Below, piece by piece: positions 1 through 11,361 of a DNA stretch of 64,000 bases (the first letter of the stretch is position 1; each line of letters begins with the position of its first letter). Source of the stretch: Macrococcus sp. 19Msa1099 (GTDB lineage: Bacteria; Bacillota; Bacilli; Staphylococcales; Staphylococcaceae); the NCBI GenBank assembly GCA_019357535.2, contig CP079955.1:1116001-1180000 (forward strand). Direction: 5' to 3'. Made by a program: the position numbers and the translations under genes. The notes beneath the pieces were generated by a model. That model saw only the letters and a list, made by a program, of their open reading frames with translations. It did no database searches and was not told where the DNA came from.

Positions 1-16
1 GCGGTCATCGACAATA

Positions 17-1231
17 TTAGTATGCGTCATCAAACTCCGGTTCCAGACCAATAATTATTTCGTAGAGCTGTTCGCTGCGAGATCGATCTGCTATTTCTCG
101 GGTGTAATAATAATAATCTTTCAGGAAAGAGACATTTTCATTCAGACTATTATAAGCTTCTTTATAGAAATGCTTTGCTTCTTTATCTTTTTCCAGCTGT
201 TGATAGCTATATGCTAAATGCCATAAAATCTCTGGATCAATATCATCTTCGTCAATAACAGTGAATAACTGGACCATCTCTTCATACAGTTCTTCTTTGC
301 GATAGTAGTCTGCTAATACTAATCCTGCTTCAGTATATGATGGATCGATTGTTAGAGCCTGGATTAGATAGTCTGCTCCTTCTTCATTATGCATCTTAAT
401 CATAATACGTCCAGTATCCACAAGCAGCTCTTTATAAAATTCATTTAATCGTATCCCTTGCTGACCTACCAAGATTGCATCTTCATATTTGCGTTCACTT
501 TCTAACAGCTCAACTAATAACAGATATGCCTGCATAAAATCAGGATCTTTATCCAGTAAAGACTGCAGTGTCGATATTGCTCTATCCATCAGCCCGGATT
601 TTTGATAGCTAATCGCTTTTTTGAAGAAATCATCGCTCGTATAATCTTTCTCGTCTATTTTCTCATAGTAAACTACCGCCTGATCATAATCACCCGTCTG
701 TAATAAACTATCTGCAATCCTTAAATTCAAATTAACATTATTAATTTCATCGATACCACTATTTAATAGTGTTTCGTAGTTTCTTACAGCTGGTAGATAC
801 TGCCCGTCAAAGTAATAGAGTTCTGCTAATGCAAAGCTAAGCACTGGATCTTCACTAGATAGTTCATAAGCTTCCTTCACCTTCTCAATTGCGACTTCTG
901 GCATATCCTGCTGTTGAAAGATATCCGCTTCAAGCATCAATCTTTCTATTGTTTTAGGAAGCCCATGTAATATCATTAGTGCTTGATCCATATCATTCGT
1001 ATCGATTAAACTTTCGATATAAAAGCTTAGTACCTCAGGCTCATCGGGGTATAGTTCAAACAGCCGTTCAAACACAAGTTTACCTTCTTGTACAATACCA
1101 AACTGCATGAGGGTTGTACCCAGTTCAAAAAGTGCATCATGATCATCTGTAAATAAAGCCCTTTTAACATTATCGTTCAGGCCTTCTAGATGCTGCAGAT
1201 GAATCTGATCGATTAATTGATTAATATCCAT
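17..1231 (-). CDS. ypiA: TPR-repeat protein, YpiA-like
   Basis: A 404-residue acidic protein made almost entirely of tetratricopeptide-like helical pairs (for example around residues 15-60, 95-160, 175-235 and 290-385). It has no signal peptide or membrane segment, so it is probably a cytoplasmic scaffold. The ATG follows AAGGAG and overlaps the aroA stop codon by one base (TAATG), so it is translationally coupled as the last gene of the aro cluster. Bacilli keep a TPR gene (ypiA) at this place after aroA. Its partner is unknown and nothing in the sequence ties it to shikimate chemistry. The family is recognised from the repeat pattern and position. Confidence 0.85.
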   Translation of the reverse strand: MDINQLIDQIHLQHLEGLNDNVKRALFTDDHDALFELGTTLMQFGIVQEGKLVFERLFELYPDEPEVLSFYIESLIDTNDMDQALMILHGLPKTIERLMLEADIFQQQDMPEVAIEKVKEAYELSSEDPVLSFALAELYYFDGQYLPAVRNYETLLNSGIDEINNVNLNLRIADSLLQTGDYDQAVVYYEKIDEKDYTSDDFFKKAISYQKSGLMDRAISTLQSLLDKDPDFMQAYLLLVELLESERKYEDAILVGQQGIRLNEFYKELLVDTGRIMIKMHNEEGADYLIQALTIDPSYTEAGLVLADYYRKEELYEEMVQLFTVIDEDDIDPEILWHLAYSYQQLEKDKEAKHFYKEAYNSLNENVSFLKDYYYYTREIADRSRSEQLYEIIIGLEPEFDDAY

Positions 1232-2532
1232 TACAAATCTCCTTTTAACTGCTTAATATGTCCTATGAAGTTCGGATATGAAATATTTACCGCTTCAAAT
1301 TGATTGATTTCGATTTCTACCTTTTCAAGTAATGCTGCAACTGCAAGCATCATTCCGATACGATGATCGCCATAAGAATCAAAGATATTACGTGCACGCA
1401 CATCCTTTACTTTACCGTAAACGATCATACCATCCGTTGTTGGTTCTAACTTATAACCTAATGCGTTCAGTTCAGAAACAACCGTATCAATTCGATTGGT
1501 CTCTTTCACCTTCAGTTCCTCTGCATCTCTTATCTCACTCCTGCCCTGTGCATGTGCTAAGAGTAATGCAATCACTGGTATCTCATCAATAAGCTTCGGA
1601 ATTAATGAACCTTCAATCGTAATTCCTGTCAGATTATGCGTATATGAAACGATGATATCACTTACAGGTTCTGTCTGTTGTGCTTTGTCAATAACTTGAA
1701 TATTACCGCCCATCATCTTGACAACTTCTAGAATACCACTTCTCGTTACGTTCGTTCCAACATCATGCAGAGTAATCATGCTGCCAGGGATAATCAATGC
1801 AGCAACAATAAAGAAGGCAGCCGAAGATATGTCTCCAGGAATATGTATATCATTCATCTTAATGTCATGTATACCATTTGGTTTTAACAGGATTGTTCTA
1901 TCATTAACCTCAATATCAATATTACTGTTTTTAAACATTAATTCCGTATGATTTCGAGAGATGTCTTGTTCAGTGATGTGCACTTCATCATCTGCATATA
2001 GACCGGCTAGTAATATCGCACTTTTTACTTGAGCACTTTTCACAGGCATCATGTAGTCTATTCCCTGTACTTTAGAAATATCTCCATCATTGATGATAAT
2101 CGGTGTAAACTGATTATTCCTTCCCTTAATATTTACCCCCATCTGTCTTAAGGGTTCGATCACGCGCCCCATCGGACGTTGCGCAATGGATGCATCTCCG
2201 TCCAATATCGTCTTAAATGGAAGACCCGCAAGTAAGCCGCATAATAATCGTGTCGTAGTCCCTGAATTTCCAGTATAAAGGATTTCATCAGGCTCACGAA
2301 ACTGCTCATAGCCTGGTGAATCAACGATAACGTTATCCTCTTCTATTGAAATCTGAACGCCTAGCTTCCTGAAAATATTAATCGTTGAAATACAGTCATC
2401 TCCCAGTAATGGCTTTGAAATAACCGTCTTTCCTTTACTTAAACTCGCAAGCATAATTGCACGATGCGTTATCGATTTATCACCAGGAACAGAAACTTCT
2501 CCTGTTAATGGGCCATTATATTTTAATTTCAC
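1231..2532 (-). CDS. aroA: 3-phosphoshikimate 1-carboxyvinyltransferase (EPSP synthase)
   Basis: Transfers enolpyruvyl from PEP to shikimate-3-phosphate, the penultimate step to chorismate. The 433 residues show the family landmarks: the N-terminal PGDKSITHRA segment (near 17-26), the PEP-binding GNSGTTTRL loop (near 88-96), the QRPMGR motif (near 118-123) and a C-terminal SYGDHRIGM segment. The start is GTG, overlapping the aroB TGA by four bases (GTGA) with AGGTG upstream, so the pair is translationally coupled. Length is normal. It sits in the cytoplasmic aroC-aroB-aroA run. Confidence 0.97.
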   Translation of the reverse strand: MKLKYNGPLTGEVSVPGDKSITHRAIMLASLSKGKTVISKPLLGDDCISTINIFRKLGVQISIEEDNVIVDSPGYEQFREPDEILYTGNSGTTTRLLCGLLAGLPFKTILDGDASIAQRPMGRVIEPLRQMGVNIKGRNNQFTPIIINDGDISKVQGIDYMMPVKSAQVKSAILLAGLYADDEVHITEQDISRNHTELMFKNSNIDIEVNDRTILLKPNGIHDIKMNDIHIPGDISSAAFFIVAALIIPGSMITLHDVGTNVTRSGILEVVKMMGGNIQVIDKAQQTEPVSDIIVSYTHNLTGITIEGSLIPKLIDEIPVIALLLAHAQGRSEIRDAEELKVKETNRIDTVVSELNALGYKLEPTTDGMIVYGKVKDVRARNIFDSYGDHRIGMMLAVAALLEKVEIEINQFEAVNISYPNFIGHIKQLKGDL

Positions 2533-3602
2533 AACAGTTCACCTTCTAGCTTTCTTAACCTCTCAAATGCTTTCCTTAGTCGTTTAACATCTACTTGTTC
2601 TACTTTATATCCATTATTTTCACAGTACAATACAAAACTAATATCATTCGCTACATTCTTCTTATCCTGTCTCATAAGCTTGTAATATATATCAAAGTTA
2701 TCATAGGCTAATTTCTTTAACCCGAGATGGTGCATCCAGCGCATGAGTGATAGGATGTCAGTTTCAGTCACATCACTTAAAAGTAATGCATAGATCATGC
2801 CATGCATTACTGCAATGCCATGAGGTAACTTATGATGAAATTCAATCGCATGCCCCAAAGTATGTCCGAAGTTTAAAAACTTTCTAACACCTGATTCAAA
2901 TTCATCATCATGCACAACTTTCATCTTTGTCTGAATACCAAATGTTATCCACTTATCAATCGCATGCAGCTCACTCAAACAAGTTCCATCTTGAACGTCA
3001 TGCATTATTTCTAATAAAGTATCACTTTTACCAATACGACCATTAGCATTGAGTAATACGTGTTTAATAATTTCAGCAAAGCCACTTAACTTTTCGCTTT
3101 GTGATAACGTATCTAGAAAATCCAGATCATAGATCACCATATCAGGTCGTTTAAATGCACCGATTAAATTCTTACCTGCGCTTGCATTGATCCCAGTTTT
3201 ACCACCGATCGAGGCGTCATGAGCAAGTATTGTTGTGGGCACCTGAATAAAATGAATGCCACGTAGGACAGTTGCTGCAACAAATCCTGTAAAATCACCT
3301 GTCGCACCTCCTCCAATTGCAAAGAGACAACTGTGTCTTGTTACATGCATCGATAATAGCGTTTCTACCACCTTGCTATAATGATGTATTGTTTTCACTT
3401 GCTCGCCACTTGGAATCAACAACTTTAAGATAGAATGCTTGCTCAAGAACAAATCAATTTTCTGTTGATGCAGCTGATGAACGGATTCATCAATCAGTGC
3501 GATACGTTTATCATAATGTTTAAAGTCAAGATTTAAATTGAATGCTTCGTGTTCTACAACAATATCATAATTATTGTCTATATAGTTTGTCGTTAACTTC
3601 AT
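2529..3602 (-). CDS. aroB: 3-dehydroquinate synthase
   Basis: Cyclises DAHP to 3-dehydroquinate with NAD+ and a divalent metal, the second step of the shikimate pathway. Visible motifs are GGGATGDFTGF (near 98-108), the PTTILAHDASIGGKTG segment (near 122-137) and the metal-binding NFGHTLGHA (near 245-253). At 357 residues it has the usual family length. AAGGAG lies seven bases before the ATG, and only nine bases separate it from the aroC stop. It overlaps aroA downstream. Confidence 0.97.
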   Translation of the reverse strand: MKLTTNYIDNNYDIVVEHEAFNLNLDFKHYDKRIALIDESVHQLHQQKIDLFLSKHSILKLLIPSGEQVKTIHHYSKVVETLLSMHVTRHSCLFAIGGGATGDFTGFVAATVLRGIHFIQVPTTILAHDASIGGKTGINASAGKNLIGAFKRPDMVIYDLDFLDTLSQSEKLSGFAEIIKHVLLNANGRIGKSDTLLEIMHDVQDGTCLSELHAIDKWITFGIQTKMKVVHDDEFESGVRKFLNFGHTLGHAIEFHHKLPHGIAVMHGMIYALLLSDVTETDILSLMRWMHHLGLKKLAYDNFDIYYKLMRQDKKNVANDISFVLYCENNGYKVEQVDVKRLRKAFERLRKLEGELL

Positions 3603-3611
3603 ATCTGCTCC

Positions 3612-4772
3612 TTAATAATCAAGGATTGCCTGTCTATGTCGTGCAATACTCTCTTTCAACTGCTCTAAATCATTGCTCTGGAATTCATTTAATATCTCTT
3701 TTGCCAGTTCAAACGCAACCGCATGTTCACAGACAATGGATGCTGCAGGTACAGCACAGCTATCACTGCGTTCGATTGAAGCCTGATATACTTCTTTCGT
3801 ATCGATATCAACAGATTGAAGCGGTTTATACAACGTCGGTATAGGTTTCATTACAGCGTTCACTATAATCGGCATCCCATTCGTCATGCCACCTTCAAAT
3901 CCCCCAAGATTGTTAGTCATTCTAGAGTAGCCGCTACCCTCTTTATAGCTGATTGGATCTTGTACTTTAGATCCAGGTAGATGCTTCATATCATATCCTG
4001 CACCGAAACCCACAGCTTTAAATGCATTGATACTGATGACAGATTGTGCAATCTTACCATCCAGCTTGCGATCATATTGCACATAACTGCCAAGACCGAC
4101 TGGCACGCCGTCAGCAATAACCTGTACTTCTCCACCGATGGAGTCCCCATTCGACTTTGCTTCGTCAATTTTATCACGCATCGTCTGTGCCACTGTTTCA
4201 TCAATGCATCGAACATCATTTATGTCATTTTTCTTCTTAATTTCATCCAGAGTATATTCACCATTATCTCGTGCGCCACCAATCTCTATGACGCGTGAAT
4301 AGATACTTATCCCTAAAGATTCAAGCAGCACTTTACACACTGCACCGACAGCAACACGTGCAGCAGTCTCACGAGCACTGGATCGTTCCAGAACATTACG
4401 TAAATCTCTATGACGATATTTCATACCACCAACTAAATCCGCATGACCCGGTCGCGGCTTTGTAATCTTACGTTTATCCGGCGTCATTTCTTCACTTTCT
4501 TCTACACCCATAATCTTAAGCCAATGTTTATGATCATCGTTAATCACTTCGATTGTGATCGGACTGCCGAGTGTAATGCCATGGCGTACACCTGATGTAA
4601 TTATGACTGTATCCTTTTCAATCTGCATACGACGGCCACGCCCATAACCACCTTGACGTTTGAACATCTCTTTATTAATCATGTCACTTGATAACTTCAT
4701 GTTCGATGGAATACCTTCAATAATCACAGTTAGTTTCGGACCATGTGATTCTCCGGCTGTTAGAAATCTCAT
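3612..4772 (-). CDS. aroC: chorismate synthase
   Basis: Converts EPSP to chorismate using reduced FMN. Chorismate is the branch point to aromatic amino acids, folate and menaquinone. The 386-residue protein carries GESHGP at residues 7-12, the GRGRRMQIE segment near 44-52, RPGHADL near 106-112 and [12 protein letters not shown] near 130-141. It is the first gene of aroC-aroB-aroA-ypiA and lies 119 bases downstream of ndk, behind the ndk terminator, so a promoter in that gap is likely. Position next to ndk and menG/hepST is the usual order in Bacilli. Confidence 0.97.
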   Translation of the reverse strand: MRFLTAGESHGPKLTVIIEGIPSNMKLSSDMINKEMFKRQGGYGRGRRMQIEKDTVIITSGVRHGITLGSPITIEVINDDHKHWLKIMGVEESEEMTPDKRKITKPRPGHADLVGGMKYRHRDLRNVLERSSARETAARVAVGAVCKVLLESLGISIYSRVIEIGGARDNGEYTLDEIKKKNDINDVRCIDETVAQTMRDKIDEAKSNGDSIGGEVQVIADGVPVGLGSYVQYDRKLDGKIAQSVISINAFKAVGFGAGYDMKHLPGSKVQDPISYKEGSGYSRMTNNLGGFEGGMTNGMPIIVNAVMKPIPTLYKPLQSVDIDTKEVYQASIERSDSCAVPAASIVCEHAVAFELAKEILNEFQSNDLEQLKESIARHRQAILDY

Positions 4773-4834
4773 ATTAAAACCTCACAATATATAATAAGTA
4801 TTATTATAACGCACTTACAATGATATTTATAATC

Positions 4835-4870
4835 AAAAAGAAAAAGGTCAAGACAAATATGTCTTAACCT
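4835..4870 (-). terminator. ndk terminator
   Basis: Nine-pair stem GGTTAAGAC/GTCTTGACC (one G-T pair) with a six-base loop, followed on the minus strand by TTTTTCTTTTT. It separates ndk from the aro genes. Confidence 0.85.
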
Positions 4871-4891
4871 AAGTATTTAATCGTTTTCGAT

Positions 4892-5338
4892 TTAGTACAC
4901 CCAAGCAGATGTCACTAAGTCATAGGATAAAATTTCTTCTTCTTTAAACCATAATGCGATTTCTTTGTCAGCTGATGCGACTGAATCTGAACCATGGATG
5001 ATGTTCTTACCAACAGTCATACCAAAGTCTCCGCGAATTGTTCCAGGAGCACTTTCGGCAGGGTTTGTTTTACCTACTAATGTACGTCCGATTTCAACAA
5101 CGTTTTCACCTTCAAGTACCATCGCAAATACAGGTCCTGAAGTAATAAACTCAACTAATTCGCCGAAGAATGGTTTTTCGCTATGCTCACCGTAATGTGT
5201 TTTAGCTAAATCCTCTGACACCGTCATTAATTTAGCACCTACAACTTTGATGCCTTTGTTTTCAATACGTTTTACGATTTCTCCGATAAGACCGCGACCT
5301 ACACCGTCAGGTTTAATCATTAAAAATGTTTTTTCCAT
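4892..5338 (-). CDS. ndk: nucleoside diphosphate kinase
   Basis: Equilibrates nucleoside di- and triphosphates through a phosphohistidine. The 148 residues start with the typical [15 protein letters not shown] and contain the active-site [12 protein letters not shown] segment with the catalytic histidine near residue 115. Length and motifs are standard. The gene has its own promoter-like sequence and terminator, so it appears to be a single-gene unit despite lying after hepT. A GAGGTAGGGAT ribosome site precedes the ATG. Confidence 0.97.
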   Translation of the reverse strand: MEKTFLMIKPDGVGRGLIGEIVKRIENKGIKVVGAKLMTVSEDLAKTHYGEHSEKPFFGELVEFITSGPVFAMVLEGENVVEIGRTLVGKTNPAESAPGTIRGDFGMTVGKNIIHGSDSVASADKEIALWFKEEEILSYDLVTSAWVY

Positions 5339-5377
5339 GGTTATCCCTACCTCTTTTAATTTAGTAAATCCTTAAAC

Positions 5378-5406
5378 AGTTTAACATTGTAAGCGATTTC
5401 TTGCAA
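5378..5406 (-). promoter_or_regulatory. ndk promoter with cre-like site in its spacer
   Basis: Minus-strand TTGCAA (5401-5406), a 17-base spacer and TAAACT (5378-5383) lie about 40 bases before the ndk ATG. Read on the plus strand, TGTAAGCGATTTCT (5388-5401) agrees with the CcpA cre consensus TGWAANCGNTNWCW at every fixed position and lies between the -35 and -10. The promoter is moderately supported. CcpA control is an inference. Confidence 0.45.
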
Positions 5407-5409
5407 TTA

Positions 5410-7107
<1,698 letters not shown>

Positions 7108-7115
<8 letters not shown>

Positions 7116-7539
7116 AAGCCACCACTTTCTCATCATTCATATAAGGTTGTACAAACATATAATGAATTTCCTGATCTATTTCTGTTAATTTATCTTGTTC
7201 AGTTATCGTTAAACGTAATTCTTTCAATTCATTAATACGCGTGACACATCGCGTTAAAACTTTAAAGTCATCTTGTAAAAACGGCTGTGATAAATAGCGA
7301 TAAAATAACGCACTTAATATGTCAGTAGATAGCACAAGCCTGTCTTTATTATTATCATTGATCACACTTTGCATACGCATACTTGTATCAATAACAACGA
7401 TTGCACTTTTAACATTGTCATCTACTTTAAGATTGCTCACAATATCAATGATTTCCTGCTCAAAATTGATCATCTGAAAATATGCATATCGTTTTTTTAG
7501 CTCTTTAATCTGATTTTCTAGGTTAACTAAATATTTCAT
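7108..7539 (-). CDS. hepS: heptaprenyl diphosphate synthase component I (short form)
   Basis: Small non-catalytic subunit that forms the active heterodimer with HepT. Identity rests on position directly before menG-hepT and on the helical, lysine-rich character with an [13 protein letters not shown]-like segment typical of the family. It is only 143 residues, whereas as I remember the Bacillus protein is roughly 250 and staphylococcal forms about 190, so much of the N-terminal part seems to be missing. The start chosen is the second ATG (MKYLVN), six bases after GAGGT. The first ATG sits directly on the ribosome site. Confidence 0.75.
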
Positions 7540-7603
7540 TGCCATACCTCAATTTTTGTCCTTCCATTATTATAACGATAATTCATAAAAAATGGTATAA
7601 GAA

Positions 7604-7631
7604 CAAATAAAAAAAGCCCATAGTGGGCTTT
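7604..7631 (-). terminator. hup terminator
   Basis: Eight-pair stem AAAGCCCA/TGGGCTTT with a three-base loop, followed on the minus strand by a run of T, directly after the hup stop codon. Confidence 0.9.
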
Positions 7632-7639
7632 AGATGCAT

Positions 7640-7912
7640 TTATTTCACTGCATCTTTTAATGCTTTACCAGCTTTGAATGCTGGAACTTTGCTTGCTGGG
7701 ATTTCAATCTCATCACCAGTTTGCGGATTACGTCCTTTACGTGCAGCACGTTCGCGAACTTCAAAGTTACCGAAACCAATTAATTGTACCTTCTCACCAT
7801 TAGATAGTGATTTTTGAATTGATTCGAAAACAGCATCAACTGCTAAACCTGCTTCTTTCTTAGTTAAGTTTGCACTATCAGAAACTGCATTGATTAAATC
7901 TGTTTTATTCAT
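7640..7912 (-). CDS. hup: histone-like DNA-binding protein HU
   Basis: Ninety-residue nucleoid protein that bends DNA as a homodimer. It starts [14 protein letters not shown], carries the conserved [21 protein letters not shown] beta-arm segment (near 46-66), and ends [20 protein letters not shown]. The ribosome site GGGGAGGTG is strong. It is a monocistronic unit with its own terminator, upstream of hepS. In Bacillus subtilis spoIVA lies between yphF and this gene; here the gap to the yphF-like gene is only about 110 bases. Confidence 0.97.
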   Translation of the reverse strand: MNKTDLINAVSDSANLTKKEAGLAVDAVFESIQKSLSNGEKVQLIGFGNFEVRERAARKGRNPQTGDEIEIPASKVPAFKAGKALKDAVK

Positions 7913-7940
7913 GTCAATTCACCTCCCCAACATTATGTAA

Positions 7941-7957
7941 ATGATATAAAATATCAT
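7941..7957. repeat. AT-rich inverted repeat upstream of hup
   Basis: Perfect 7-3-7 palindrome ATGATAT-aaa-ATATCAT lying 29 bases before the hup start. It could be a protein-binding site, an AT-rich bent region or chance. No T-run follows, so it is not a terminator. Confidence 0.4.
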
Positions 7958-7974
7958 TCTGTTATGACTTTAAC

Positions 7975-8006
7975 ACAATAAACGTTGTCACTGCAACGGT
8001 TATTGT
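7975..8006. repeat. 13-bp inverted repeat between yphF-like gene and hup
   Basis: Arms ACAATAAACGTTG and CAACGGTTATTGT are complementary except for one pair, and are separated by six bases. The element starts 17 bases after the yphF-like stop codon and has no T-run on either side, so it is a poor intrinsic terminator. An operator near the hup promoter or an RNA-stabilising 3' hairpin are both possible. Confidence 0.55.
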
Positions 8007-8023
8007 ATATTATCAACAATTTT

Positions 8024-8725
8024 TTAGCGTTGTACGGTTTTGAAAACGGGTTCATTCTTATCATCTACAGTATAAGGTACTGAATAGGCAGGTAATATTG
8101 GGTTGTCCTGATAGAGAATATATCGGATATCCTCCCCTTGTTTTACCTGATGTTTCTGTAGTGCACGACCAAGATCAAGAGAGTAATCTATCTTAAATTC
8201 GTTCCCCCCGTTGATATAAATAGGTAATGCCTCGCCCGAATAAGGGCTCTTCACTGTCGGGTATTGATCAAGACCGTATTTGTTATAGTTAATTTTATAA
8301 AGGTTTGGACCTATCTTCTTTCCTAATGCCAATTCATTCGATTTCGTCTCGAGTCGAATTCTTAAATTTTTTAAAGTATCTGATGTTCTTAGATCTACAA
8401 TCATCACTTTAGGATTTTTATCTACGTCCATCATCACATACTGATAATAGCCACCCATTTCAAATGATGAGCCTGGTAACTGCGAAAGATATTTTGGTTT
8501 TAACTTTCCAAAATCAACTGGATGCTTTAAATAGATTTCATAAGTCTGATCTCTATCTTTCAGTGGTAGCAATCCACCGGTATCCTTCTGATAACTTTCA
8601 ACAGCATTTTGAACCATGTTCAGCTGATCTTGAGGTGCGACTTGATTTTGTTCAAGCGCTTCTTTAGGATACATGCATCCACTGAGCAGCAAAGAAACCA
8701 GTAATAATAATAAAGATTTACGCAT
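8024..8725 (-). CDS. YphF-like lipoprotein
   Basis: A 233-residue putative lipoprotein of unknown function. The start beginning MRKSLLLLLVSLLLSGC gives a clean signal peptide with lipobox LLSGC (cysteine 17). AGGTGG lies eight bases upstream, and the ATG overlaps the stop of the preceding small membrane gene by eight bases. The in-frame GTG four codons earlier is less likely. The mature part is soluble and acidic/aromatic. In Bacillus subtilis the pair yphE-yphF also follows gpsA, which supports the assignment by position. Membrane-anchored outside the cell. Confidence 0.8.
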   Translation of the reverse strand: MRKSLLLLLVSLLLSGCMYPKEALEQNQVAPQDQLNMVQNAVESYQKDTGGLLPLKDRDQTYEIYLKHPVDFGKLKPKYLSQLPGSSFEMGGYYQYVMMDVDKNPKVMIVDLRTSDTLKNLRIRLETKSNELALGKKIGPNLYKINYNKYGLDQYPTVKSPYSGEALPIYINGGNEFKIDYSLDLGRALQKHQVKQGEDIRYILYQDNPILPAYSVPYTVDDKNEPVFKTVQR

Positions 8726-8924
8726 AACTAGAACCACCTAACACGACAAACATGAGCAGTGCACTTATAAGCAATGCTGCATATGCAAGAAACGTAACAA
8801 TCATATTCAATGGTTTATTAGCAATCTTAAACCTTGCGAGATAAATAAGCATCATTGCGAGAAGCATTAGCCCAAGCGAATAAAATGATACCCACATTAA
8901 ATCCATTCTAGAAATATTAAACAT
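8718..8924 (-). CDS. small membrane protein, YphE/DUF2768-like
   Basis: Sixty-eight residues with two hydrophobic segments (about 9-30 and 41-63) separated by a short basic loop ARFKIANK, so an integral membrane hairpin. The position between gpsA and the yphF-like lipoprotein gene matches yphE of Bacillus. The gene lies nine bases after the gpsA stop and overlaps the next gene, so it belongs to the der-gpsA transcription unit. Function unknown. Confidence 0.8.
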   Translation of the reverse strand: MFNISRMDLMWVSFYSLGLMLLAMMLIYLARFKIANKPLNMIVTFLAYAALLISALLMFVVLGGSSYA

Positions 8925-8933
8925 AGTCTACCT

Positions 8934-9932
8934 CTATTCGTTCGTTTTTTCTCTGTTCATCAAATTCCTAACTCCTTCATTGACATCAAGACCTTCAAAC
9001 AGCACCTTATATAAGGATTGTGTGATCGGCATCTCAACACCAAATGCTTGTGCCATTTCGTTTGCAGCTTGTGTCGTACGGACTCCTTCAACGACCATAC
9101 CCATTTGTGCTAGCGCTTCCTCTAGAGAAGCACCTTTACCCAGCATATTGCCACATTTCCAGTTTCGTGAATGTACTGATGTACATGTCACAATCAAATC
9201 GCCAATCCCTGCAAGCCCAAGAAATGTTAACGGATCTGCTCCCATCTTCGTTCCAAGGCGTGTGATTTCAGCGAGACCACGTGTCATCAAGGCTGCTTTA
9301 GCATTGTCTCCATAGCCAAGGCCATCTGTTATCCCTGCTGCAAGTGCGATAATATTCTTAAGCGCACCTCCAATTTCAACACCAATCAAGTCATCATTCG
9401 TATAGATTCTAAAATACGAATTCATAAAAATATCTTGTGCAATCTGCTTAATCTGTTTGTTGTCACTTGCTACAGCCACCGTTGTCGGATGCTGAAGTGC
9501 AAGTTCTTCAGCATGACTCGGCCCACTCAGAACACCGACACCTTCAAACTTCTCAGGATCCATCTCTTCGGTTATCATTTCAGAGATTCTTTTAAATGTT
9601 ATAGGCTCTATCCCTTTAGAAACATGAATAAAAATTTTCTTTTCATCCGCAACCTCATTAATCTGCTGCATGACTGAACGAATCGCTTTCGTAGGAACAG
9701 CTATTATGATTACCTTTGCATGCAGTACTGCTTGCTGAATATTTGAAGTCGCTTGCAATGCATCGTGCAGCTGAATCTCTTTAAGATACTTTTCATTCGT
9801 ATGATGCGTGTTGATTTCATCAACGGTAGCTTGGGTCTTCCCCCACATTAAAACGTCGTGCTGATTCTCTGAAAGTACATTCGCTAGTGCAGTACCCCAT
9901 GAACCTGTACCGATTACTGAAACTTGTAGCAT
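8934..9932 (-). CDS. gpsA: NAD(P)H-dependent glycerol-3-phosphate dehydrogenase
   Basis: Reduces dihydroxyacetone phosphate to sn-glycerol-3-phosphate for phospholipid synthesis. The Rossmann motif [12 protein letters not shown] lies at about 6-17. HVSKGIE (near 107-113), LSGPSHAEE (near 137-145) and the active-site [13 protein letters not shown] (near 186-198) follow. The start is the ATG of MLQVSVIG, with AGGAGTG seven bases upstream. An upstream frame extension has no ribosome site. The 332-residue length is normal. It lies 10 bases after der. Confidence 0.96.
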   Translation of the reverse strand: MLQVSVIGTGSWGTALANVLSENQHDVLMWGKTQATVDEINTHHTNEKYLKEIQLHDALQATSNIQQAVLHAKVIIIAVPTKAIRSVMQQINEVADEKKIFIHVSKGIEPITFKRISEMITEEMDPEKFEGVGVLSGPSHAEELALQHPTTVAVASDNKQIKQIAQDIFMNSYFRIYTNDDLIGVEIGGALKNIIALAAGITDGLGYGDNAKAALMTRGLAEITRLGTKMGADPLTFLGLAGIGDLIVTCTSVHSRNWKCGNMLGKGASLEEALAQMGMVVEGVRTTQAANEMAQAFGVEMPITQSLYKVLFEGLDVNEGVRNLMNREKTNE

Positions 9933-9942
9933 ACAATCACTC

Positions 9943-11253
9943 CTAATTTCTCTTTCTTGCAATTAAATGTAGTGGTGTTCCTTCGAATCCAAAGGCTGCA
10001 CGAATTCTATTTTCTAAAAATCTTTGGTAAGAGAAATGCATCATCTCAACATCGTTGACGAAGAATACAAAAGTTGGTGGCTCAATCGCAACTTGTGTCG
10101 TATAGAAGATGTTTAATCGACTGCCCTTATGTGTTGGTGTTGGATTCATTGCAACAGCATCAGTGATCACTTCATTAAGCGTACTGCTTTGAACTCGTTT
10201 ACGATGGTTTTCCCCTGCCATATTAATCAGTGGGAATAATGTATTCAGACGTTTGCGTTCCTTTGCAGAAACAAAGGCAATCGGTGCATAATCTAAGAAC
10301 TGGAAGTTTTCACGCACTTTATCTTCAAACTTCTTCATCGTTTTTGAGTCTTTCTCAACAGTGTCCCATTTGTTTACAACGATAACAATAGCTTTACCTG
10401 CTTCATGGGCATATCCAGCAATCTTCTTATCCTGTTCAATAATACCTTCTTCAGCATCGATAACAACCAGCACAACGTTAGAACGTTCGATTGCTTTCAA
10501 GGCACGTAATACAGAATAACGTTCCGTTGCCTCATATACCTTACCTTTTTTACGCATTCCAGCTGTATCGATCATCACGTATTCCTGATCCTCAAAAGTG
10601 TATACCGTATCTATTGCATCTCGTGTTGTACCTGCGACTGGTGATACGATAACACGCTCCTCACCAAGGATTGCATTGATTAAACTCGATTTCCCCACAT
10701 TTGGTCTTCCTATAAGAGAGAATTTGATAACATCATCATCATAATCTTCTTCCTGCTGCTCAGGGAAGTGCTTTGCCGCTTCATCCAGCAAGTCTCCAAT
10801 ACCTAAACCATGTGATCCAGAGATCGGAATAGGCTCTCCAAATCCTAATGAGTAGAATTCGTATATATCTGCACGCATTTCAGGATTATCAATCTTATTG
10901 ACACCTAATACAACAGGCTTGCTTGATTTAAATAATAGTTTTGCCACGAAATCATCTTCATTCGTAATCCCGTCACGTCCATTTACCATAAAGATGATAA
11001 CATCCGCTTCCTCAATCGCAATTTCTGCCTGAGCACGAATCTGCTCCTGGAAAGGCTCATCACCTAGCTCAATCCCACCTGTATCTATAATATTGAATTC
11101 ATGTGTCAACCATTCTCCGCTCGAATAAATTCTATCTCTTGTAACTCCGGGTGTGTCTTCTACAATCGAAACACGTTCCCCGACGATTCTATTAAAAATT
11201 GTAGATTTCCCTACATTTGCACGACCTACAATCGCTATCGTTGGTTTTGTCAT
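9943..11253 (-). CDS. der: ribosome-assembly GTPase Der (EngA)
   Basis: Essential tandem-GTPase for 50S subunit assembly. Two G domains are visible: GRANVGKST (near 10-18) with DTPG and NKID, and GRPNVGKSS (near 183-191) with [10 protein letters not shown] and NKWD. A KH-like C-terminal domain ends in LHLIARKRN. The start is [10 protein letters not shown], preceded by GAGAGGAT. This gives 436 residues, exactly the usual length. The 17-residue extension found in the open frame upstream is not supported. Confidence 0.97.
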   Translation of the reverse strand: MTKPTIAIVGRANVGKSTIFNRIVGERVSIVEDTPGVTRDRIYSSGEWLTHEFNIIDTGGIELGDEPFQEQIRAQAEIAIEEADVIIFMVNGRDGITNEDDFVAKLLFKSSKPVVLGVNKIDNPEMRADIYEFYSLGFGEPIPISGSHGLGIGDLLDEAAKHFPEQQEEDYDDDVIKFSLIGRPNVGKSSLINAILGEERVIVSPVAGTTRDAIDTVYTFEDQEYVMIDTAGMRKKGKVYEATERYSVLRALKAIERSNVVLVVIDAEEGIIEQDKKIAGYAHEAGKAIVIVVNKWDTVEKDSKTMKKFEDKVRENFQFLDYAPIAFVSAKERKRLNTLFPLINMAGENHRKRVQSSTLNEVITDAVAMNPTPTHKGSRLNIFYTTQVAIEPPTFVFFVNDVEMMHFSYQRFLENRIRAAFGFEGTPLHLIARKRN

Positions 11254-11313
11254 TTTATCTATCCTCTCAAATAATATCCCTATTATTTTAACATAGTTTA
11301 TCATTTATTAATA

Positions 11314-11350
11314 TTTAAAAAAAAGAGACAAGGCAAGCGCCATTGTCTCC
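11314..11350 (-). terminator. terminator of the S1-domain gene
   Basis: GAGACAA/TTGTCTC stem extended by GGC/GCC with a one-base bulge, followed on the minus strand by TTTTTTTT. It lies between the S1-domain gene and der. Confidence 0.88.
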
Positions 11351-11361
11351 TTAGAACTCTA

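Noticed and set aside
3981-4298. Open frame of 105 codons on the plus strand
   Set aside because: Antisense to aroC, which is unmistakable. No start signals.
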